In this document: one piece after another, positions 53,674-62,307 of the stretch
Position numbering within the stretch: position 1 is the stretch's first letter
Layout: the number at the start of each line of letters is the position of its first letter
Source: Cytophaga aurantiaca DSM 3654
GTDB lineage: Bacteria > Bacteroidota > Bacteroidia > Cytophagales > Cytophagaceae
Length of the DNA: 64,000 nt
Assembly: GCF_000379725.1 (NCBI RefSeq)
Contig: NZ_KB903662.1
Coordinates: 176,293-240,292 of the forward strand
Reading direction: 5' to 3'
Translations under genes and position numbers: made by a program
Notes under the pieces: model-generated
The model's database searches: none
Told to the model about the DNA's origin: nothing
What the model saw: the letters and a program-made list of their open reading frames with translations, nothing else

Positions 53674-54963
53674 CTAAGCTAAAAGTTCGTTATAGACTTC
53701 CTGAATTTCTACCGCTGCATGTTCCCACGTGCAATGTTCCAGATCGAAATGTGCATTGTCTGAAATCGTTTTTGCAAAGGCAGGATCTTTTAACAGCATT
53801 AAAATATAATGCGCCATTTTATCTACGTCCCAGAAATCTACTTTTAATGCGCCGATCAATACTTCCGATACACCCGATTGTTTTGATACCACACAGGGAA
53901 CACCAAACTGTGCTGCTTCCAATGCGGATAAACCAAAAGGTTCAGATACCGAAGGCATGCAGTATACATCGGCCATAGCAAGCAGATCGTGAATTTTTTC
54001 TTTGCTTAAGAAACCGGTGAAATGAATGTTTAAGCCTAAATGCTTATGTGCACCTGTTTCGATCAGTTCTTTTAATTTATCTCCTGTACCTGCAACAACA
54101 AAACGTGCAAGAGGATATTCTTTTAATACTTTTGAAGCGACTTCAATAAAATACTCCGGGCCTTTTTGATGCGTGACCCGACCGATAAATAAAACTATTT
54201 TTTCAGGGAAAGGCTTTTCAACTTTATACGATGTTATTTTTTCAACACCGTTGTGTACCGAATGAATCTTACGGGGATTGATTCCGTAATGCTGCACGGC
54301 AATGTTGCCTGTGTAATTACTTACAGGTAAGATAGCATCTGCCATTTCCATCGCGTGCTTTTCAACCTGATACACCCAGTTGTTTGAATTGCCCTGGTTA
54401 CGGTCATACTCAAGCGAGTGTATATGCAATACTAAGGGTTTGCCTGTACGTTGTTTGATCTCAACGCCCGCAAGCATGGTCATCCAGTCGTGACAATGGA
54501 TAACATCGAAGTCCCATTCCATGCACATGTCGGCACTTACAGATGCATACTCAATTACTTTTTGTATGGTATCGTCGCCGTATAAATGATCAATCTGAAA
54601 GGGTTTATAGAATTCAGAACGTGTAACTTTTTTAGTCTTGGATTTTTTAACCTGCTTCGTTTCTGTTACAGGTTCAGCAATTGTTTGATAGGGAGCAATG
54701 TTTGCAGGAAGTGTGTATACATTTTCAAGTTCTGCATAAAAATCGGTCTGAAAATCTTCCCGGATGCGAATCCGTTCTTGTTGATTTAATCCAATAATAT
54801 CAACCTGTTTGAGTGCGATATTCGGATCGCTTTTAGGCAGGATCAGGGTCAGTTCTACGTGTTTTGATAAGGCTTTACTTAACCCGAGGCAGGCAACGCC
54901 CAGACCTCCGTTAATTATAGGAGGAAATTCCCAACCCAACATCAAAACCTTTGTTTTTTTCAT
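53674..54963 (-). CDS. GT4-family glycosyltransferase (glycogen-synthase-like)
   Basis: The ATG at 54963 (MKKTKVLMLGWEFPP) is preferred to 54990. The protein (429 aa) has a GT-B fold. The N-terminal loop is FPPIINGGLGVAC (like the KxGGL loop of glycogen synthases) and the middle domain has VIHCHDWMTMLAGVEIK. The donor domain opens with GRVTHQKGPE and has the E-x7-E motif in SEPFGLSALEAA. It is the first gene of an operon with GH57 and is divergent from GH31. It probably extends alpha-1,4-glucan from a nucleotide glucose donor. Confidence 0.88.
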   Translation of the reverse strand: MKKTKVLMLGWEFPPIINGGLGVACLGLSKALSKHVELTLILPKSDPNIALKQVDIIGLNQQERIRIREDFQTDFYAELENVYTLPANIAPYQTIAEPVTETKQVKKSKTKKVTRSEFYKPFQIDHLYGDDTIQKVIEYASVSADMCMEWDFDVIHCHDWMTMLAGVEIKQRTGKPLVLHIHSLEYDRNQGNSNNWVYQVEKHAMEMADAILPVSNYTGNIAVQHYGINPRKIHSVHNGVEKITSYKVEKPFPEKIVLFIGRVTHQKGPEYFIEVASKVLKEYPLARFVVAGTGDKLKELIETGAHKHLGLNIHFTGFLSKEKIHDLLAMADVYCMPSVSEPFGLSALEAAQFGVPCVVSKQSGVSEVLIGALKVDFWDVDKMAHYILMLLKDPAFAKTISDNAHFDLEHCTWEHAAVEIQEVYNELLA

Positions 54964-55198
54964 AGCAACCCCAAAAGAACTCCAAAGCAAAATGTATTCT
55001 AATACTTAAAAATACATTGGACAGAGCTAAAAACCTATCAATATGCGTTAAACTTCCAAAAACTAACGGATTCTATAAAGTTCTTGAAACATTCGTCTGC
55101 GATTGTAAGAAAAATGCAATTATTTGCTTCGCAATAGCCTTTTTTTTATCCTATTTTAGGGAATAGAAATAGACGCATGTTTTAGAAATAAGTATCGT

Positions 55199-57595
55199 AT
55201 GGAAAGTTACATGAATATTAACCACGACAAGCAGTCCTCTCAACAGGATGCGGGAGTGGTAGAAAGATGGGAGAAGATTGATAATCGGTTTTATTTTTAT
55301 GGACAACAAACGGTGCTGGAGGTAAAAGTATTTTCAGATGTAGTTGTACGATTTAGGTTTGCAGCATTGGGTCAGTTCGCCAGAGATTTCTCCTATTCAC
55401 ATGCGTATACATATCAGGGAACGATCCAGCAATTGGAGATCAGCGAAGAGGAAGAATACTTTACCATCAAAACATCCAAGATCGATATTGAAATTCAGAA
55501 GGTGCGCATGCTCATAAAAATTCTGGATAAAAAAGGATTGGTAATTTCTGAAGACGAAAAAGGTTTCCACTGGGAAGAACATAAAAAGCACGGCGGCGAA
55601 ATTGTTTTCAATACGCGCAAAGGTCAGCCAAGCGAGCATTTCTATGGCTTAGGCGATAAGTCAACCGATACCGATATTCGTGAAAAGCGTTTTGAGAACT
55701 GGGGAAAAGATACCTATGCCTATGGCAAAGACTCTGACCCATTATATAAAAACATTCCATTCTTTATTGGCTTGCATCGCAAAGTAGCCTACGGTATTTT
55801 CTTTGATAACTCCTTCCGTACGTATTTTGATTTTGGTTTCGAACGTAAGAACGCAACATCGTTTTGGGCACAAGGCGGTGAAATGAATTATTATTTCATT
55901 TATGGTCCGGAGTTATTGTCGGTTGTTGAAACCTACACAAACATGACCGGTAAGCCGGAGCTTCCGCCATTATGGGCGCTGGGCTTTCATCAATGCAAGT
56001 GGAGTTATTATCCGGAAAAACAAGTACGTGAAATTACAAGCGAATTCAGAACACGTAAAATTCCATGCGATGCATTTTATTTAGACATCGATTACATGGA
56101 TGGCTTCAGATGCTTTACCTGGCATCCGGAACATTTTCCCACGCCGAAAAAAATGATCGCGGATTTAGAGAAGCAAGGCTTCAAAACCGTTGTGATCATC
56201 GATCCGGGTATTAAGATTGATCCGAACTATTGGGTATACAAAGAAGGTTTAGAGAAAGGCTATTTCTGTAAACGTATGGATGGCCCGTTGATGAAGGGAT
56301 CTGTATGGCCGGGCGAATGCAACTTTCCGGACTTTACACGTGCAGAAGTACGTGAATGGTGGGCAGGTTTATTTGGCGACTTAATGGATACAGGTGTGCG
56401 TGGGGTATGGAACGACATGAACGAGCCGGCAGTATTTGAAATCGAAACATTCCCGGATGATGTGCGTCACGACTACGACGGCGATCCATGCTCTCATAGA
56501 AAAGCACACAACGTGTATGGCATGCAGATGGCGCGCGCAACGTATGAAGGTGTGAAACGATTTGACGATAATAAACGTCCGTTTGTGATCACACGTTCCG
56601 GTTATTCGGGCTTGCAAAAATATTCGTCTGCGTGGACGGGCGACAACGTTGCGTCTTGGGAACACTTATCCATTGCGAACAATCAATGTCAACGCTTGAG
56701 TGTATCGGGCGTTTCGTATTGCGGTTCGGATATCGGTGGATTCATCGGTTCTCCATCCGGAGAATTGTTTGTGCGCTGGATTCAGTTGGGAATCTTTCAC
56801 ATGTTCTGCAGAGTACACTCTTCCGGTGATCACGGAGATCAGGAACCATGGTCCTTTGGCGTGGAGTATGAATTGCTGACAAAGAAATTTATTGAATTGC
56901 GTTATCAATTGTTGCCATACATTTATACAACATTTTACCAGCACGTAGCAACAGGAATGCCTACGCTACGTCCGCTGCCGTTTGTAGCGCAGGAAGATTC
57001 TGAGACCTACAACAGACAGGATGAATTCTGCATGGGTGATAATTTATTGGTATGCCCGATCCTTGCAGAAAAAGTAGACGGTCGCTGGTTGTATTTGCCG
57101 GAAGGTAAGTGGTATTACTATTGGGATGATCAGGTGTATGATGGAAACCAGGAAGTATGGGCCGAAGCAGCATTGGATCGGATTCCATTGTTTGTAAAAG
57201 CAGGTGCAGTAATCCCGATGGCACCAATCATGCAGTATGTAGGAGAGTTTGATCCCGATCAATTGTTCCTGCATGTATATGTGGATGCAGCAGAACATAC
57301 AAGCAATCTCTACGAAGACAAAGGCGATGGCTACGAATACACAGAAGGTGTAAGCGCATACAAAACATTTGTTACATCATCAGATAAGAAAACATTTACG
57401 ATCACGCAAGCTATTGAAGGAGCATACAGTCCGGTATACAACAGTTATGAATTAACCATTCACGGCTTAGGCTTCAAACCAAAAAGCGTTGAAGTAGACG
57501 GCGAAGCGGTACACATCGATGTGATCAATCCGGACAACAACTTCATTCGTTTTGATGCGAGTAAAACGTTTGCGAAGATTGTGATTAAAGGGTAA
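55199..57595 (+). CDS. GH31 alpha-glucosidase
   Basis: The cytoplasmic enzyme (798 aa) has no signal peptide. An N-terminal beta-sandwich (about 15-235) precedes the (beta/alpha)8 barrel. The catalytic nucleophile is Asp406 (WNDMNEPAVFE) and the acid/base region is around Asp544 (HSSGDHGDQEPW). The GSDIGGF motif and C-terminal beta domains complete the fold. It releases glucose from alpha-1,4- or alpha-1,6-linked ends. Divergent from the GT4-GH57 operon with a 235-base gap, it fits an intracellular glycogen or maltodextrin cycle. Confidence 0.95.
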   Translation: MESYMNINHDKQSSQQDAGVVERWEKIDNRFYFYGQQTVLEVKVFSDVVVRFRFAALGQFARDFSYSHAYTYQGTIQQLEISEEEEYFTIKTSKIDIEIQKVRMLIKILDKKGLVISEDEKGFHWEEHKKHGGEIVFNTRKGQPSEHFYGLGDKSTDTDIREKRFENWGKDTYAYGKDSDPLYKNIPFFIGLHRKVAYGIFFDNSFRTYFDFGFERKNATSFWAQGGEMNYYFIYGPELLSVVETYTNMTGKPELPPLWALGFHQCKWSYYPEKQVREITSEFRTRKIPCDAFYLDIDYMDGFRCFTWHPEHFPTPKKMIADLEKQGFKTVVIIDPGIKIDPNYWVYKEGLEKGYFCKRMDGPLMKGSVWPGECNFPDFTRAEVREWWAGLFGDLMDTGVRGVWNDMNEPAVFEIETFPDDVRHDYDGDPCSHRKAHNVYGMQMARATYEGVKRFDDNKRPFVITRSGYSGLQKYSSAWTGDNVASWEHLSIANNQCQRLSVSGVSYCGSDIGGFIGSPSGELFVRWIQLGIFHMFCRVHSSGDHGDQEPWSFGVEYELLTKKFIELRYQLLPYIYTTFYQHVATGMPTLRPLPFVAQEDSETYNRQDEFCMGDNLLVCPILAEKVDGRWLYLPEGKWYYYWDDQVYDGNQEVWAEAALDRIPLFVKAGAVIPMAPIMQYVGEFDPDQLFLHVYVDAAEHTSNLYEDKGDGYEYTEGVSAYKTFVTSSDKKTFTITQAIEGAYSPVYNSYELTIHGLGFKPKSVEVDGEAVHIDVINPDNNFIRFDASKTFAKIVIKG

Positions 57596-57650
57596 TTCCT
57601 ATTTATTAATATTGTTTTCAGGCGACTTTTATTGCCGCTTGTTAAACCTC

Positions 57651-57684
57651 ATTCGTCAGACCACTTTTTTGTGGTCCGACGAAT
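57651..57684. repeat. T6-loop hairpin repeat
   Basis: ATTCGTCAGACCAC, T6, GTGGTCCGACGAAT, identical to the copy at 49982-50015. It lies 55 bases after the GH31 stop codon. Confidence 0.8.
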
Positions 57685-57714
57685 TTTTATAATACTCACA
57701 TAGGCATAACTGGA

Positions 57715-57912
57715 ATGAATATATTAGGTGGAATATTATGGTTTGCTATGTTAACACCATTCATAATAATCCCCTTGGTTTGGCACTTATCAGATGCCAA
57801 TAAAATTATTAAGATGATTGTAGGGGTCGTGTTAACGTTAATAATATTAGCCGCATTTTATAATATTAGTTTGTGGTTAATTTTTGGAGACGGGATGGGA
57901 CCGGAGCAATAA
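57715..57912 (+). CDS. Small two-helix membrane protein
   Basis: The protein (65 aa) has two hydrophobic helices (about 4-24 and 33-56) and a short tail IFGDGMGPEQ. I recognise no family, but the frame, helix pattern and ATG placement are those of a real small membrane protein. It lies alone between a repeat hairpin and the GH25 gene. Confidence 0.55.
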   Translation: MNILGGILWFAMLTPFIIIPLVWHLSDANKIIKMIVGVVLTLIILAAFYNISLWLIFGDGMGPEQ

Positions 57913-57986
57913 AGGCAAGCTCTGTAATATAATCTATCATGATAATCATCTAAATCACAAGAATCATAATTCAGACAATTAAGAAT

Positions 57987-58736
57987 ATGAAACCGCACTT
58001 CTTACTTTTATTTTTTTTCGTCAGTAGAATAAACTGTTGGTCCCAAACTGAATTTGTCAAACCCTGGCTTGATACCACGCGTCCAATCATACTTGATGTC
58101 TATGAAGGCAATGAGTATGATATACAGCATGTAAAAAAAGATAGTAGAATAAAAGCTATTATTCATAAGATGTCCGAAGAGAGTGAAGCTTCATTCAATA
58201 AAAGACGAAAGGAAGCTTATGACAACAATTTGTTGTTCGGTTCTTATTGGCTTCCAAAGTATGATACAAACGGAACGAAACAAGCAGACGCGTATTTAAA
58301 AATGATTGGCGATTCAGCCTGGAAGAAAGAGTTTATTGCATTGGATTTTGAACAGCATAAAAAAACGAAGCAATTTATTTCCCCCTATAATTCGTATTTG
58401 TTTGTAAAACGGATTTTTGAACAAACAGGCCGCTATCCGCATATCTATTGTGGTTTAAATAATATTGACAAGCTTATCAATTCGGAATACTGGGAAACAT
58501 TTAAGCTGTGTAAACTCTGGCTGATCGCATTGCCCGCAGATGGAAGTATTGCGCATGTTTTCAAAAAAGAGAAGATGTGGGCAAGCTATTCTCTATGGCA
58601 ATTCAGTTGTGAGATCAATTGTTGTAAAGGTGCAACCAAACCATGTTATTATAAGGCTGAAGGTATAGACTGCTATATGGATTATGATGTGTATAATGGA
58701 ACGCTGGAAGAATTGATCAATAATTGGGGGAAATAA
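57987..58736 (+). CDS. Secreted GH25 lysozyme-like protein
   Basis: The protein (249 aa) has a signal peptide (MKPHFLLLFFFVSRINCWSQ). The GH25 barrel shows the opening Asp in IILDVYEGNEYD and the catalytic DxE in FIALDFEQH. A YPHIYCG strand and the LWQFSCE strand near the C-terminus follow. GH25 enzymes cut the MurNAc-GlcNAc bond of peptidoglycan. Cysteines near the C-terminus (CEINCCKG) are unusual for the family and may form disulfides. It could serve cell-wall remodelling or attack on other bacteria. Confidence 0.85.
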   Translation: MKPHFLLLFFFVSRINCWSQTEFVKPWLDTTRPIILDVYEGNEYDIQHVKKDSRIKAIIHKMSEESEASFNKRRKEAYDNNLLFGSYWLPKYDTNGTKQADAYLKMIGDSAWKKEFIALDFEQHKKTKQFISPYNSYLFVKRIFEQTGRYPHIYCGLNNIDKLINSEYWETFKLCKLWLIALPADGSIAHVFKKEKMWASYSLWQFSCEINCCKGATKPCYYKAEGIDCYMDYDVYNGTLEELINNWGK

Positions 58737-58751
58737 AAAGAAACAGTGAAA

Positions 58752-59213
58752 ATGAATAATAATCCAGAATTTGAAAAAGCATTTGCTGATCTAAAACAAA
58801 TAGGGACACGAGTTCCATCTGCTAAAAAGACGTATGGGTTATTAAAAGAATTAAATGCCAATACATTAGATGCTCAAAGCGATCTTCTAATTAAAGAGCT
58901 TCATAACATCAACTATTCTTCCAATACGAATGATTATTTTTATTTCTATTTTCCGCTGGTTAGTTATATTCTCTATTATAAACCCCAATACGAATCCGAT
59001 TTATTGAAATATGTAATCGGCCCGAACTTTGCAAATGGTACAACGGAAACGAAAGGCATGATTGCAATGATTACCGGAGCGATGAACTATAAACTTTCTC
59101 AGGATGAAAATTATTTGACTCAAGAAAGTCGGGATTGGGTTATGAATGAATTGCCAAAACTAGAAGAACAAATAGATCGGGAAATAAAGGTTTGTTGGAA
59201 AGAATTAGAATAA
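58752..59213 (+). CDS. Helical cytoplasmic protein of unknown function
   Basis: I prefer the ATG at 58752 to the GTG at 58746, which would add two residues. The protein (153 aa) is helical, with LKQIGTRVPSAKKTYGLLKEL, an aromatic stretch (NDYFYFYFPLVSYILYY) and the end RDWVMNELPKLEEQIDREIK. There is no signal peptide or known motif. It is 15 bases after the GH25 gene and probably co-transcribed. A lysozyme-partner role is possible but unsupported. Confidence 0.6.
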   Translation: MNNNPEFEKAFADLKQIGTRVPSAKKTYGLLKELNANTLDAQSDLLIKELHNINYSSNTNDYFYFYFPLVSYILYYKPQYESDLLKYVIGPNFANGTTETKGMIAMITGAMNYKLSQDENYLTQESRDWVMNELPKLEEQIDREIKVCWKELE

Positions 59214-59298
59214 ATAAAAGAAGTGAAAGGTTTTAAGCTCTTCAGAAGCAGTATATTCGTATCGTCGTAGTTATAACAGTACCTAAACAACACATACA

Positions 59299-59805
59299 AT
59301 GACACATTTTATTCTTACGTTGCTTACATCCATATTTCTTTTAAGCAATCACACAGTTGACGATGACTGTAAATGTTCGCTGAAATGGGCTTGGTTGGGT
59401 ATTGATACCGAGGTAGGTCTTAAAGATGCGCCGCAGGGGAAGGTTATTAAAACGATCAAGAACAACCCTAAGAAAGAATATGCTGTCATGTTTGAAATAT
59501 TGGAAAATAAAGGGGATTGGCTAAAAGTAAAGATGCTGGCACCGGATGAACCAGTTATAGGGTGGATCCTGTCTTCCTACACGGCTGCTCATACAACAAA
59601 TTATTCCGGTGCATTATATCAGGTATATCAGCAACCGACAGTGGATTCCAAATTGTCGGGTATCATAAGAGAAGAGACTAAGGTAACTATTTTAAAATGC
59701 TGTGGTGAGTGGACGAAGATCCGATATACCTCCGAGGGAGAAACATTGGAAGGGTATATAAAAACGAATTTATTGTGCGGCAATTTTTATAGTACCTGCG
59801 GATGA
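59299..59805 (+). CDS. Secreted protein with two bacterial SH3-like domains
   Basis: The protein (168 aa) has a signal peptide (MTHFILTLLTSIFLLSN). Two SH3b-like units follow: DTEVGLKDAPQGKVIKTI with GDWLKVKM and GWILSSY, then YQVYQQPTVDSKLSG with CGEWTKIRYT and GYIKTNLL. Such domains usually bind peptidoglycan stem peptides. Six cysteines are present, including CKCS and a CG end. Its place near a GH25 lysozyme gene supports a cell-wall function. Confidence 0.75.
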   Translation: MTHFILTLLTSIFLLSNHTVDDDCKCSLKWAWLGIDTEVGLKDAPQGKVIKTIKNNPKKEYAVMFEILENKGDWLKVKMLAPDEPVIGWILSSYTAAHTTNYSGALYQVYQQPTVDSKLSGIIREETKVTILKCCGEWTKIRYTSEGETLEGYIKTNLLCGNFYSTCG

Positions 59806-59876
59806 TCTGTAGAACATACGTTTTAATCTGTAGATGAAATTGGTGGTACACAACCCATGATGAGTATCTGTAACAA

Positions 59877-60173
59877 ATGAGATTCAAAGAAGACATAACA
59901 GCGAGGATACATGCAGACTTTGGAGAAGATTTCAACAATGCATTTGAAATCCTTAGAAGTGCAATTGAAAAAACAGACGATCTCAATTCAGATAGAATTA
60001 TTCGCTGCATTATTTTTTTAGCTAAGGGAAATATAGACGCATTGCATAAATATATAAAAGTTGCAACCGTTGACCCAAGAGATATAATGCTATGGGCAGA
60101 GTATGAGGCGTCAAATAGTTCTGCAGATCACAAAAGACTCAGAGATTTTGATAAAACGTTTGAAGAAAATTAA
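59877..60173 (+). CDS. Small acidic helical protein
   Basis: The protein (98 aa) is cytoplasmic and helical (GEDFNNAFEILRSAIEKTDDL and RIIRCIIFLAKGNIDALHKYI). No signal or known motif was found. The frame and composition look coding, although the gene is short and stands alone before a 280-base gap. Confidence 0.55.
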   Translation: MRFKEDITARIHADFGEDFNNAFEILRSAIEKTDDLNSDRIIRCIIFLAKGNIDALHKYIKVATVDPRDIMLWAEYEASNSSADHKRLRDFDKTFEEN

Positions 60174-60196
60174 TTGGCCCAATTATCTTCGCGGCT

Positions 60197-60219
60197 CTTC
60201 GGAATTTGTAATTCCGAAG
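60197..60219. repeat. Hairpin CTTCGGAATT/AATTCCGAAG
   Basis: Perfect 10-base arms around a TGT loop, with a second short one GGATTTGTAATCC at 60231-60243. Such paired hairpins are frequent between genes in Bacteroidota. The rest of the 280-base gap to 60453 shows nothing else. Confidence 0.5.
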
Positions 60220-60453
60220 CCCGATAAAAAGGATTTGTAATCCATGTTATAATACAGCGATTATATACAGATGTTCGGTTTTGCAAACGATAGCGATTCA
60301 TGTTGTCTATATCAACCCCTTGTATTGTCTATTTAGCACCCTTTTAAAGTAGTACTGAGTCGATACATTTGTATCATATATTTTATGAGAACATTTCAGA
60401 CCTGAATTAAAATCTATAAACGGACTGGATGTATTTAATAGATCTATAAAACT

Positions 60454-60864
60454 ATGGTTGATATAAAACACAAACTGGTCATAAAGACATCGCCTGAGGT
60501 TGTTTACGATGCCGTTACTACACAGCAGGGCTTAGAAAGCTGGTGGGCAAAAGCAACTGAAGCAAAGCCGGAAATCGGTTCTGTAAATGTTTTTATTTTT
60601 GGCACACTCAGAAACGAAATGCTTGTAACTGAACTTGTGAAAAATGAATTCGTTGACTGGAAAGTCATTGTTTCAATTGATGAGTGGGTAGGTACTAGGC
60701 TCACATTTGATCTGGAAGAAAAAGACGGAAAAACAATTCTTCGCTTTACACATGCCGGATGGGAAGCTTCAACAGATACGTATGCTGAATGCAATTACGC
60801 CTGGGCGCGTTTTATGAACAGCCTGAAATCCTATTGTGAAACAGGAACTGGAACGCCGTCTTAA
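60454..60864 (+). CDS. SRPBCC-domain protein (AHSA1-like)
   Basis: The protein (136 aa) shows the START/SRPBCC fold with the AHSA1 pattern. It begins KHKLVIKTSPEVVYDAVTTQQGLESWWAKATEA and ends with a TILRFTHAGWEA strand and the long helix AWARFMNSLKSYCETG. Members bind small hydrophobic ligands, and some assist chaperones. No ligand can be deduced. It appears to be monocistronic. Confidence 0.88.
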   Translation: MVDIKHKLVIKTSPEVVYDAVTTQQGLESWWAKATEAKPEIGSVNVFIFGTLRNEMLVTELVKNEFVDWKVIVSIDEWVGTRLTFDLEEKDGKTILRFTHAGWEASTDTYAECNYAWARFMNSLKSYCETGTGTPS

Positions 60865-60955
60865 ACCGATCATTTAATATCGCTGCTATTTTCGATTTTA
60901 TAAAAAAAATAATCGGAACTAAACTCGAATACACGGCGTGTAAAATAGATACATT

Positions 60956-61699
60956 ATGAATAACTACGAAAAATTTTATCAGTTGCACCATTCTGAAAAA
61001 CCTTTTGTACTTGCCAATGCCTGGAATGCTAAGAGTGCTCAGGTAATTGAACAGAATGGATTTGATGCGATTGTTACATCCAGTGGTGCCATCTCAAATT
61101 CTATGGGTTATGAGGATGGAGAAAAGATGCCTTTCGGCGAACTGCTTTACATTGTGAAAAGAATTACTGCGTCCACAAAAATTCCGGTGTCTGTTGATCT
61201 GGAAAGAGGATATACAGATGATGTGAATGTATTAACAGATAATATTCAGCGATTGATTGATGCGGGTGTTGTTGGGATCAATTTAGAAGATGCGCAAGGA
61301 GAAGAGGTATATTTAAAAAAACTTGCTGCTGTTAAAAATTACCTTGAAAGAAACAATCAGAAGCTTTTTATTAATGCACGGACAGATGGCTTTTTACAAA
61401 AAATGGATTCTCCGCTTGAGCTTACCATAAAAAGAGCAAAGTTATACCAGGATGCAGGAGCAAATGGATTGTTTGTACCTGCTGTATCTGATCCAGATAC
61501 AATCAAACAAATTGTGTCCTCTACAACACTACCCTTGAATATTGTGGGCACACCTAAGCTTTCATCTTTTGAAACATTAGCAGAATGTGGTGTTAAGAGA
61601 ATAAGTATGGCTGTTTTTCTTTATAAAGCTACGTATAATCAAATGAACAAACTTGCGTTTGAAGTTAAGTCGCAACAATCCTTTGAGCCCTTGTTTTAG
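60956..61699 (+). CDS. Isocitrate lyase/PEP-mutase superfamily protein
   Basis: The cytoplasmic TIM-barrel enzyme (247 aa) has AIVTSSGAISNSMGYEDGE in the substrate region. The metal-binding acidic residues are in VDLERGY and NLEDAQGEE, with NARTDGF as a late strand. The KKCG-type loop of isocitrate lyase is absent, so it is closer to PEP mutase, carboxyphosphonoenolpyruvate mutase or oxaloacetate decarboxylase. The substrate is uncertain. It starts 91 bases after the SRPBCC gene. Confidence 0.85.
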   Translation: MNNYEKFYQLHHSEKPFVLANAWNAKSAQVIEQNGFDAIVTSSGAISNSMGYEDGEKMPFGELLYIVKRITASTKIPVSVDLERGYTDDVNVLTDNIQRLIDAGVVGINLEDAQGEEVYLKKLAAVKNYLERNNQKLFINARTDGFLQKMDSPLELTIKRAKLYQDAGANGLFVPAVSDPDTIKQIVSSTTLPLNIVGTPKLSSFETLAECGVKRISMAVFLYKATYNQMNKLAFEVKSQQSFEPLF

Positions 61700-61751
61700 T
61701 TCGAATCTTTTATTGGTTATATTTAAATGACCAATATACACATTCAAACAG

Positions 61752-62231
61752 ATGAAGAATATTCCGACATTATACGAATGGGCAGGAGACATGCCAACAT
61801 TTGAAAATTTATTTGCAAAATTTTACACCAAAGTTTTAAAAGATGATTTATTGGGAGAAGTTTTTAAAAATATGTCGCCTGATCATGTAAAACATGTGGC
61901 GCACTTTGTAGCAGAAGTTTTCGGTGGCGATAAATTATATACGACTGAAGATGGCGGAAGTCATGCACATATGATCGGCAAACACATCGGTAAGATGTTG
62001 ACCGAAGAAAAACGTCAGCGTTGGGTACATTTACTTTTACAGACTGCTGATGAAGTCGGACTTAAAAGTGATCCGGAATTCCGTTCCGCTTTTGTAGGAT
62101 ATATTGAATGGGGAACAAGACTTGCAGTTATTAATTCGACGCTCACAGATAATCCAATGCACACCAATGAACCCATGCCAAAGTGGGGTTGGGGTGAAAC
62201 AGGTGGTCCGTATTTGTCTGATAAAAATTAA
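61752..62231 (+). CDS. Truncated hemoglobin (group II-like)
   Basis: The protein (159 aa) has the globin pattern with FENLFAKFYTKVLKD at helix B, a His-rich loop SHAHMIGKHIGKML containing the proximal His, and RQRWVHLLLQ with the G8 Trp typical of group II. Group II trHbs bind oxygen and detoxify NO or peroxide. A C-terminal extension of about 25 residues (MHTNEPMPKWGWGE) is extra. It is followed by a strong terminator. Confidence 0.88.
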   Translation: MKNIPTLYEWAGDMPTFENLFAKFYTKVLKDDLLGEVFKNMSPDHVKHVAHFVAEVFGGDKLYTTEDGGSHAHMIGKHIGKMLTEEKRQRWVHLLLQTADEVGLKSDPEFRSAFVGYIEWGTRLAVINSTLTDNPMHTNEPMPKWGWGETGGPYLSDKN

Positions 62232-62276
62232 AATAAAAAAACAGTCCCACAAATTTGCGGGACTGTTTTTTTATTT
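62231..62276. terminator. Bidirectional terminator between trHb and LRR genes
   Basis: Arms AAATAAAAAAACAGTCCC and GGGACTGTTTTTTTATTT pair around a short loop between convergent genes. T-runs are present on both strands. Confidence 0.88.
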
Positions 62277-62307
62277 ACGATTGACAATATAAGAAGTGTG
62301 ATTATTT

